From: Oryzibacter oryziterrae
GTDB lineage: Bacteria; Pseudomonadota; Alphaproteobacteria; Rhizobiales; Pleomorphomonadaceae
Direction of reading: 5' to 3'
Length of the DNA stretch: 64,000 bases
Assembly: GCF_021864535.1 (NCBI RefSeq)
Contig: NZ_JAKJIC010000001.1
Coordinates: 434,001-498,000 of the forward strand
The notes under the pieces were generated by a model that worked only from the letters and a program-made list of their open reading frames with translations, was not told the DNA's origin and ran no database searches. The position numbers and the translations under genes are program-made. Of the stretch, positions 56,435 through 64,000 are shown one piece after another. Each line of letters begins with the position of its first letter. Positions within the stretch are counted from its first letter, which is position 1.

Positions 56435-56694
56435 CAACAGACAACTGCCTTACCCTAGCCGCTGCGTATGAGCCCGTGCCTGCTCTGGGCCGAGCTTGGG
56501 ACGTTACAGCGCGGATCCCCAAGCGGGCGCAACGACGCATTTTGCCTATTTATACCAGTATAAAAATTGTAATTTATTTTACCTTGATATAAACCCTGTT
56601 TCAGGGCGCGGTGAAGCGCCGGGGGGTGGGTGTGCCGGTCTGGCAAATTGCGGTGCGCGGTGCCGCGTGTCCAAAACAAGGTTGGAGATCCATC

Positions 56695-57600
56695 TTGAAG
56701 CTTTCCAAGATCAACGCCGTCGAGCTGGCCTGGGACAGCTTTGGTCGGGAAGAGGATCCGGCGATCCTGCTGATTGCAGGGCTTGGCACGCAGATGATCC
56801 GTTGGGCGGAGCCGTTCTGCGGGTATCTCGCGGGTCTCGGCTATCGAGTCATCCGTTTTGACAACCGCGATGCCGGGGCTTCCACGCATTTCGGCGCCGC
56901 ACCGCCGCTGGATCTTGGACAGCTGGTTTCGGACCTCTCGGCTGGCCGGCGGCCTCAGCTGCCCTATTCCCTTGCCGATATGGCTGATGATGCCATCGGT
57001 CTGCTCGACGCGCTCGATATCCGGCAGGCCCATGTCGTCGGGCGATCCATGGGCGGGATGATTGCGCAGATCCTGGCGAGCGAGCACGCCGAGCGTGTTC
57101 TGTCGCTCACTTCGATCATGTCGAGCACGGGCAACCCCGACTTGCCCCAGGCAACGCCAGAGGTCATGGCGATGATGATGCGCCCCGCACCCGATCCGGC
57201 GACGGATCCTGACGGCTTTCTGGCGGTGCGTCTTGCCTTCGCCAGGTGCATTGCCGGCAGCGGCTTTCCCTTCGATGTGGCGTTGCACCGAGACCTGTTG
57301 CTGGAGGAGGCGCGCCGTGGACACGACCCGAGCGGTGTCGTCAGGCAGATCGGTGCCATGGTGACTGCCGGCGATCGGCGCAATCGTCTGGCGGCGATCC
57401 TGGCGCCAACCCTGGTCATCCATGGGACGGACGACCCGCTGATCCCGCCGGCTTGCGGTGAGGACACGGCGCGCTCAATCCCGGGCTCGACCTATCTGCC
57501 GATCGAGGGCATGGGGCACGACATTCCGGAGGGCGCGTATCGAACCGTAGCTGACGGCATCGACGCCAACGCGCGGCGCGCCGCCATAAACGTCGCTTGA
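56695..57600 (+). CDS. Alpha/beta hydrolase
   Basis: 301 residues from TTG at 56695, chosen because GGAG lies seven bases upstream. Motifs: oxyanion region LLIAGLGTQMIRW, DNRDAGAS, the nucleophile elbow GRSMGGMIA, acid Asp in HGTDDPLIPP, and catalytic His in GMGHDIPEGA. The N-terminal half most resembles the cold-active esterase/aclacinomycin methylesterase-like group. Substrate unknown. It is the first gene after the island and is convergent with the isomerase-like gene. Confidence 0.88.
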   Translation: MKLSKINAVELAWDSFGREEDPAILLIAGLGTQMIRWAEPFCGYLAGLGYRVIRFDNRDAGASTHFGAAPPLDLGQLVSDLSAGRRPQLPYSLADMADDAIGLLDALDIRQAHVVGRSMGGMIAQILASEHAERVLSLTSIMSSTGNPDLPQATPEVMAMMMRPAPDPATDPDGFLAVRLAFARCIAGSGFPFDVALHRDLLLEEARRGHDPSGVVRQIGAMVTAGDRRNRLAAILAPTLVIHGTDDPLIPPACGEDTARSIPGSTYLPIEGMGHDIPEGAYRTVADGIDANARRAAINVA

Positions 57601-57670
57601 AGCGGAAGCCCGCCCTGTCCGGAGGCATCCGGCTCAGGGCAGGCTTAATGAGCGGGGTTGAGGTCTCCCC

Positions 57671-59131
57671 TCACCCCACCACCGTCAGCTTCGGTTCCAC
57701 CACGCCGCCGTGGTGATACATGGGCCACTTCATGTAGCGGTAGACGGCTTCCTTGACGATTTCGGCGTGAGTGCCGCGGACCATGGCGACGTGGTGTTCG
57801 AAGCCGTTCTGCGTAACGAAACGCATGAGTTCGCGCAAGCCGGGCACGCGGGTGACGGCGATGCCGCCGTCCATCGGGAAGGGATGGTCGGTGAACTCGC
57901 CTTCGCCGAGATAGCACTTGACGGTGCCGGCGCGGTCGTCGGTGGAGAGGCGGAAATAGGTCATCGGGCCGGCCTTCACCTTGCCCTTGACGGCACCGAA
58001 GCACTTCTCGCGACCGATGGTGGCGCCCAGCACGTCGAGTTCGCCGATGTTGGGCGTATCGCCGATGAAGCTCTTGGGATAGTTGCCGCAGTGGGTGCAG
58101 ACGCAGAGGTCGGGCTCAAGGCCGTAGTTGTTGTTCCAGTCGAGGATGGCCGACGGTGCGCCGGAGGCGAGCGCCAGGGCATACATGGAGAGCGAGCCCA
58201 TGACGTCCACTTCGCAGGCGGAGGGCATCAGTTCCTCGCCCATCATGGACATGGTGAGGCAGGTGGCGCAGCCGAAGTTGTCCTGCAGCGAGCGCCAGCA
58301 CTGGATGGCCGAGGCGTCGCAGCCGTTTTCCTCGATCCAGCGGTTGACCGCCAGCGTCCACTTGGCCTGGCGCAGGATCTGCTCGGGCTTGATGTGGCTG
58401 TCAATGCGACCGTAGGCGTTGATGCGCTGGAGCTTTTCGCGCAGCGCCGGGTCGTTGTCGGGGATCGCGCCGGCGGCGCCCATCATTTCAGACAGGTCGA
58501 CGGTGACGACGGTGATGCCGGAGGCCTGCAGCAGCTTCTCCGAGAAACGCATGGTTTGGAAGGCGCCGGTGCGGGCACCGATGGCGCCGATGCGGGCATT
58601 GCGGAGGCCGCGCACCGTGCGACAAATGCGCGCGAAACGGTCGAGGTCGGCCTTGAACTCGGCGCTGCCGGTGTCGCAGGTGTGCGTCGTCGTCTCGGTG
58701 AAGGGCACGCCATATTGCCAGAAATTGTTGGTCACCGAGAGCTTGCCGCAGAAGGCGTCGCGGCGCTCGGCCACCGAAACCTTGGTCGGGTCGTCGTTGG
58801 AGGCCTGCAGCAGGATCGGCACATTGAGGCCGGCGCGGCGGACGAGTTCGGCGATGGCGATCTCGTCGCCGAAGTTGGGCAGGCAGATCACCAGGCCGTC
58901 GATGTCGTCGCGCTTGGCCTTGAAGAGATCGGCGTAAAGCTGGGCGTCGGCGACCGATTGCACGGCGCCGTTGACGGTGGCCTCGAAGGGCAAGGTCACC
59001 ACGGCGACGCCCAAGTCCTTGAGATGGGCCAGGGTTTCCTCGCGGGCCTGCCGACACGGGGCGCCGCTGAAGAAGGCGCGGCTGCCGATCACCAGGCCGA
59101 GCGTGATCTGCTTGCGAATGATGGATGTCAT
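57671..59131 (-). CDS. L-fucose/L-arabinose isomerase-like protein
   Basis: 486 residues. Two Rossmann-like lobes (LGLVIGSRAFFSGAPCRQAR at the start; ARIGAIGARTGAFQTMRFSE near 180) and a C-terminal catalytic lobe with metal ligands in SACEVDVMGSLSMYALALAS and a late His (MYHHGGVVEP) place it in the fucose/arabinose isomerase superfamily. Members convert an aldose to a ketose, but many are not isomerases. It is divergent from a sugar ABC transporter operon over 440 bp, so it probably acts on the imported sugar. GGAGACAAGACC precedes ATG. Confidence 0.85.
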   Translation of the reverse strand: MTSIIRKQITLGLVIGSRAFFSGAPCRQAREETLAHLKDLGVAVVTLPFEATVNGAVQSVADAQLYADLFKAKRDDIDGLVICLPNFGDEIAIAELVRRAGLNVPILLQASNDDPTKVSVAERRDAFCGKLSVTNNFWQYGVPFTETTTHTCDTGSAEFKADLDRFARICRTVRGLRNARIGAIGARTGAFQTMRFSEKLLQASGITVVTVDLSEMMGAAGAIPDNDPALREKLQRINAYGRIDSHIKPEQILRQAKWTLAVNRWIEENGCDASAIQCWRSLQDNFGCATCLTMSMMGEELMPSACEVDVMGSLSMYALALASGAPSAILDWNNNYGLEPDLCVCTHCGNYPKSFIGDTPNIGELDVLGATIGREKCFGAVKGKVKAGPMTYFRLSTDDRAGTVKCYLGEGEFTDHPFPMDGGIAVTRVPGLRELMRFVTQNGFEHHVAMVRGTHAEIVKEAVYRYMKWPMYHHGGVVEPKLTVVG

Positions 59132-60511
<1,380 letters not shown>

Positions 60512-60527
60512 GGTCTCAAGACATAGC

Positions 60528-60556
60528 CTCCGGCGCCCTCCCCTTCGGCGCCGGAG
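60528..60556 (+). other. Stable hairpin after the binding-protein gene
   Basis: CTCCGGCGCC (60528-60537) pairs perfectly with GGCGCCGGAG (60547-60556). There is only a short T-run (TTT at 60561-60563). Hairpins of this kind after a binding-protein gene can protect its mRNA and reduce downstream expression. Confidence 0.6.
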
Positions 60557-60669
60557 CGCCTTTCCCATTGATCGGACGGTTTGCCAGAACGCACCCGCTG
60601 TCCCGGCGCGGGCCTCGCGTGCTTCCTCCGTCCGCGACAGGTGACCGGTTCTGCAGGTTGCGGAAAACC

Positions 60670-61317
60670 ATGGCCATGAAGATTGTGATGGCGGCAGCCC
60701 TGGCGCTGACCGCAGGGCTCGCCGGCTGCAAGTTCGTCAAGACCGACGGCGCCGATGCGACCAGGCCGATTGCGGCGGACGAGAGCGGCGACGACGCCCG
60801 CATTGCGGCGTTGATCGGCAAGACCTATGAGGCGGAACTGATCCCGCTGGTGACGTCCAAGGCCGTCGATTTTGCGACGCTGAAGACAGCGATCACTGCC
60901 GGTCTCGATGCCGCCGGCAAGCAATATGGCCATCGCGGCGCCGGTGATGGCGGCCCGTGGTCCTTCGCCATCAAGGGCAGCGGCAAGGCCGTCGCGGCTG
61001 ATCGCCAGTCGCGCGCGGCGCATGTGGATCTCGACATGGACGGCGACGGCAAGGCCGATGTGGTGATCCAGCTCGGTCCGGTGGTCAAGGGCTCGGCGCT
61101 GCGCGATCTCGCCCCGTTCTACGATTTCTCCGATTTCCGCGATCAGATCGAGTTCGCCAAGCTCGGTCGCGCGCTCAACGATACGGCCGTCAAGGGCCTC
61201 AAGGTTCCCGATGGCGATCTCGTCGGCAAGACGGTGACCTTCCTGGGCGCCGCCTCCGTGAGCTCGGCATCCACGGCACCGGCCATCGTTCCCACCACGA
61301 TCGAGATCGCGCCATGA
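60670..61317 (+). CDS. DUF2291 family lipoprotein
   Basis: 215 residues. A lipoprotein signal with lipobox LAGC (MAMKIVMAAALALTAGLAGC) places it in the envelope. The body holds the DUF2291 pattern, with YDFSDFRDQIEFAKLGRALN and KVPDGDLVGKTVTFLGAASV. The family is nearly always encoded between a sugar-binding protein and its ABC transporter genes; function is not known. The stop overlaps the ATPase start (ATGA), so translation is coupled. ATG at 60676 is another possible start. Confidence 0.9.
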   Translation: MAMKIVMAAALALTAGLAGCKFVKTDGADATRPIAADESGDDARIAALIGKTYEAELIPLVTSKAVDFATLKTAITAGLDAAGKQYGHRGAGDGGPWSFAIKGSGKAVAADRQSRAAHVDLDMDGDGKADVVIQLGPVVKGSALRDLAPFYDFSDFRDQIEFAKLGRALNDTAVKGLKVPDGDLVGKTVTFLGAASVSSASTAPAIVPTTIEIAP

Positions 61318-62843
61318 GTGAGGCTCATCCTGTCAGCCTGACGATCCGCAACGGCGTGAAGATGTATCCCGGCACGCAGGCGCTGAAGGGTGTCGATTTC
61401 GACCTGCACATGGGCGCCGTCAACGTGCTCGTCGGGGAAAACGGTGCCGGTAAGTCGACGATGATGAAGATCATTGCCGGGGTCGAGGCGCTGACGTCGG
61501 GCACGATCACGCTGGACGGCAAAGAGGTCGTCTTCGCCGACAAGGCCGACGCGGTGGCGCGTGGCATCGGCATCGTGTTCCAGGAACTCAACCTGTTCCC
61601 GAACCTGACGGTGGCTGAGAACATCTTCATGGCGCGCGAGAAGACCGTGCGCGGCTTCCATATCGACCGCGAAGCCCAGTCGCAGGCGGCGCGGGCGCTG
61701 ATGCAGCGGCTCGAACAGGACATCGATCCGGAGACGCCGCTCGGCAACCTGCGCATCGGCCAGCAGCAGATCGTCGAGATCGCCAAGGCGCTGGCACAGG
61801 ACGCGCGCATCCTGATCCTCGACGAGCCGACCTCGGCGCTGTCGGCGTCGGAAGTGGACGTGCTGTTCCGCATCATCGAGGATCTGAAGCGGCACGGGGT
61901 GGGCATCGTCTACATCTCGCACCGGCTGGAAGAGCTGATCCGCATCGGTGACTACATCACCGTGCTGCGCGACGGCACCATCACCGGATCGCGGCCGATG
62001 GAGGGCGTGGACATCCCCTGGATCGTCCGCAACATGATCGGCAGCGCGTCCAAGGACTTTCCGCGCACCGAGGCGCATCCCTTCGGCGACGAGGTGTTCC
62101 GGGCGGAGAAGATCTGCCTGCCGCGGCTCGGCGGCGGCTATACGGTCGACCATGTGTCGCTGGAAGTGCGGGCCGGCGAGATCGTCGGGCTCTATGGCTT
62201 GATGGGCGCGGGGCGCACCGAATTCCTCGAATGCGTCATGGCCCAGCATCCGCAGTCAACAGGGCATTTCTTCATCGAGGGAAAGCCGCTCAAGACACAT
62301 TCGGTGGCCGGGCGCATCGATCGCGGGCTGGCGCTGATCCCCGAGGACCGCAAGCGCGACGGCCTGGTGCAGATCATGTCGATCCGCGAAAACATCACCC
62401 TGTCCTCGCTCTACAAGCTGGCGAAGGGCTTCCATCTGTCGATCGCGGCGGAAGCCAAGGCGGCGGCGGAGTTCGTCAAGCAGCTGACCATCAAGATCGC
62501 CAGCCAGGAGCATCCCGTCTCCTCGCTGTCGGGCGGCAATCAGCAGAAGGTGGTGATCGGCAAGGCGCTGATGACCCGCCCGAAGATCCTGCTGATGGAC
62601 GAACCCTCGCGCGGCATCGACATCGGTGCCAAGGCGGAGGTGTTCCGCACCATGCGCCGCCTGGCCGCCGAGGGTCTCGGCATCCTGTTTGTCACCTCCG
62701 ACCTCGAGGAAGTGCTGGCGCTGTCCGACCGCATCCTCGTCATGGCCAACGGCCGGATCACCGGCACCTTCCCGTCAGGGGCCAACCCGGCCGATGTGAT
62801 CTCGGCGACCGTCCCCGACCGCTCATCCAGGATTGTTCAATGA
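61314..62843 (+). CDS. Sugar ABC transporter ATP-binding protein (RbsA-like, two ABC domains)
   Basis: 509 residues. The first domain has GENGAGKSTMMKIIAGVE, signature LRIGQQQIVEIAKAL and Walker B ILILDEPTSALS. The second has GLMGAGRTEF (degenerate P-loop, as usual), VSSLSGGNQQKVVIGKAL and ILLMDEPSRGID. It energises import by the permease that follows. The ATG overlaps the DUF2291 stop by four bases, and its own TGA overlaps the permease ATG. Confidence 0.95.
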   Translation: MSEAHPVSLTIRNGVKMYPGTQALKGVDFDLHMGAVNVLVGENGAGKSTMMKIIAGVEALTSGTITLDGKEVVFADKADAVARGIGIVFQELNLFPNLTVAENIFMAREKTVRGFHIDREAQSQAARALMQRLEQDIDPETPLGNLRIGQQQIVEIAKALAQDARILILDEPTSALSASEVDVLFRIIEDLKRHGVGIVYISHRLEELIRIGDYITVLRDGTITGSRPMEGVDIPWIVRNMIGSASKDFPRTEAHPFGDEVFRAEKICLPRLGGGYTVDHVSLEVRAGEIVGLYGLMGAGRTEFLECVMAQHPQSTGHFFIEGKPLKTHSVAGRIDRGLALIPEDRKRDGLVQIMSIRENITLSSLYKLAKGFHLSIAAEAKAAAEFVKQLTIKIASQEHPVSSLSGGNQQKVVIGKALMTRPKILLMDEPSRGIDIGAKAEVFRTMRRLAAEGLGILFVTSDLEEVLALSDRILVMANGRITGTFPSGANPADVISATVPDRSSRIVQ

Positions 62844-63895
62844 TGTCCACGCCCGCCGGAAACGACTTTTCGACGACCTCAGCGATCCTGCTGCTGCTGA
62901 AGCTGCGCACCTTCGTGGCGCTGATCCTGGTGTTCGCCTTCTTCGCCTTCGCCGCACCGAATTTCCTGTCGGCGGCCAATGTGGTGATCGTGTCGAAACA
63001 CGTGGCGCTCAACGCCTTCCTCGCCATCGGCATGACCTTCGTGATCATCGCCGGCGGCATCGACCTGTCGGTGGGGTCCATCGTCGGCCTCTGCGCCATG
63101 AGCGCGGGCTGGCTGGTGCTCTACGGTCTCGACACCGGTTTTGGCTGGCGGATCGAGTTCAACACGCTGGAAATCTGCCTGCTGGTGGTGCTGGTGGGTA
63201 CGTTCATCGGCGCGGTCAACGGCATTCTCATCACCAAACTCAACGTCGCGCCCTTCATTGCGACGCTGGGCACGCTCTATATCGCCCGCGGCGCGGCGCT
63301 GCTGTCGTCCAATGGCAGCACCTTCCCCAATCTGAACGGCAATCCGGAATATGGTTCGGACACCTTCAAGCTGATCGGTGCCGGCAACTTCGTGGGCATT
63401 CCCATCTCGATCTGGCTGCTGGTGGTGATCGCGCTGATCGCGGCCTATCTTGCTACCCGTACGCCGCTCGGCCGGCATATCTATGCCGTCGGTGGCAATG
63501 AGCGCGGCGCGGCGCTGTCGGGTGTCAACGTCGATCGGGTGAAGATGTTCGTCTACATGTTCTCCGGCTTCTGCGCGGCGCTGGTGGGACTGATCATCTC
63601 CTCGCAGCTGCAGGCGAGCCATCCGGCGACGGGCGAGACCTTCGAGCTCAATGCCATTGCGGCGGCGGTGCTGGGCGGAACCTCCATGTCGGGCGGACGC
63701 GGGCGGATCGGCGGCACCATCATCGGCGCCTTCGTCATCGGCATCCTCAACGACGGCATGGTGATGATGGGCGTGTCCGCTTTCTGGCAGACCGTGATCA
63801 AGGGCCTCGTAATCATCTCCGCGGTGGTCATTGATCAGGTACAGCAAAAGCTACAATCTCGCGTCATTCTGCAACAACGCGTAATGTCCGAATAA
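62840..63895 (+). CDS. Sugar ABC transporter permease (RbsC-like)
   Basis: 351 residues. About nine membrane helices of the BPD_transp_2 fold, with TFVIIAGGIDLSVGSIVGLC early, APFIATLGTLYIARGAALL in the middle and the loop GGTSMSGGRGRIGGTIIGAF near the end. ATGATG overlaps the ATPase stop, so the two are coupled. It completes the transporter. Confidence 0.95.
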   Translation: MMSTPAGNDFSTTSAILLLLKLRTFVALILVFAFFAFAAPNFLSAANVVIVSKHVALNAFLAIGMTFVIIAGGIDLSVGSIVGLCAMSAGWLVLYGLDTGFGWRIEFNTLEICLLVVLVGTFIGAVNGILITKLNVAPFIATLGTLYIARGAALLSSNGSTFPNLNGNPEYGSDTFKLIGAGNFVGIPISIWLLVVIALIAAYLATRTPLGRHIYAVGGNERGAALSGVNVDRVKMFVYMFSGFCAALVGLIISSQLQASHPATGETFELNAIAAAVLGGTSMSGGRGRIGGTIIGAFVIGILNDGMVMMGVSAFWQTVIKGLVIISAVVIDQVQQKLQSRVILQQRVMSE

Positions 63896-63965
63896 AAGCG
63901 CATTTCCTGTTGCCCAAAATTGTGCAGCGACTAAATATGAACCTCGAAATAATCGAGGACGCGAA

Positions 63966-64000
63966 ATGGCTGCAGTCAGTGGTGTGTCGGTCATGGAGAC
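63966..64000 (+). CDS. Start of a gene cut off by the window end
   Basis: ATG at 63966 with GAGGA eight bases upstream opens a frame (MAAVSGVSVME) to the window end. About 70 bases after the permease, it is likely the next gene of the sugar operon. Nothing can be said about its product. Confidence 0.5.
   Translation, partial: MAAVSGVSVME

Overview
The window is GC-rich chromosomal DNA from an alphaproteobacterium, most likely a member of the Hyphomicrobiales (rhizobial order). The evidence is the rsh-acpS-lepB-rnc-era cluster, clpS-clpA beside a phasin gene, an rpmG-like L33, the long form of PurC, a D-alanyl-D-alanine carboxypeptidase with a SPOR tail, and a rhizobial-style sugar ABC operon with a DUF2291 lipoprotein. 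This placement rests on gene content read by eye, not on a phylogeny.

Layout. 1-3.2 kb: a cut-off secreted Met/His-tailed protein, a DUF2946 protein, an AlpA-like regulator and a TMEM43-family membrane protein. 3.4-8.7 kb: a housekeeping run on the plus strand (rsh, acpS, lepB, rnc, era). 8.7-23.2 kb: mixed accessory and metabolic genes (a TPR-GGDEF protein, a solitary solute-binding protein divergent from a LacI regulator, a DODA-type dioxygenase, two MFS transporters, purC, an FMN reductase, rpmG, an FAD monooxygenase, a zinc-finger protein, a hydrolase). 23.3-25.5 kb: a Hanks-type kinase fused to a universal stress domain, with a metallophosphoesterase upstream on the same strand. 25.7-29.2 kb: clpS-clpA and a phasin. 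29.5-41.7 kb: cell envelope and core genes (dac, a TIM14-like J protein, a TPR protein, ispE, anmK, tyrS, a YhdP/AsmA-like protein).

41.9-56.4 kb is an integrated island at the 3' end of tRNA-Ser(UGA). It is bounded by a 19-bp direct repeat that copies the tRNA 3' end, has a tyrosine integrase at its right end, and carries a 17-bp repeat just inside both ends. Its cargo is two giant genes of about 1,520 and 1,570 codons. Each encodes an N-terminal PD-(D/E)XK-type nuclease domain (Mrr-like in the first, Cap4/DUF4297-like in the second), a central P-loop STAND-type NTPase and a long alpha-helical C-terminal half. This is the architecture of Avs-type antiphage sensors. A decayed replication-gene tail with iterons and a HicB antitoxin without a visible HicA complete the island. 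It is the best candidate here for an undescribed defence module.

56.7-64 kb: a hydrolase, then a divergent pair of a fucose/arabinose-isomerase-like enzyme and a sugar ABC operon (binding protein, DUF2291 lipoprotein, double ATPase, permease). The shared promoter region has two opposed pairs of tandem CGTTT decamers that look like operators for one regulator.
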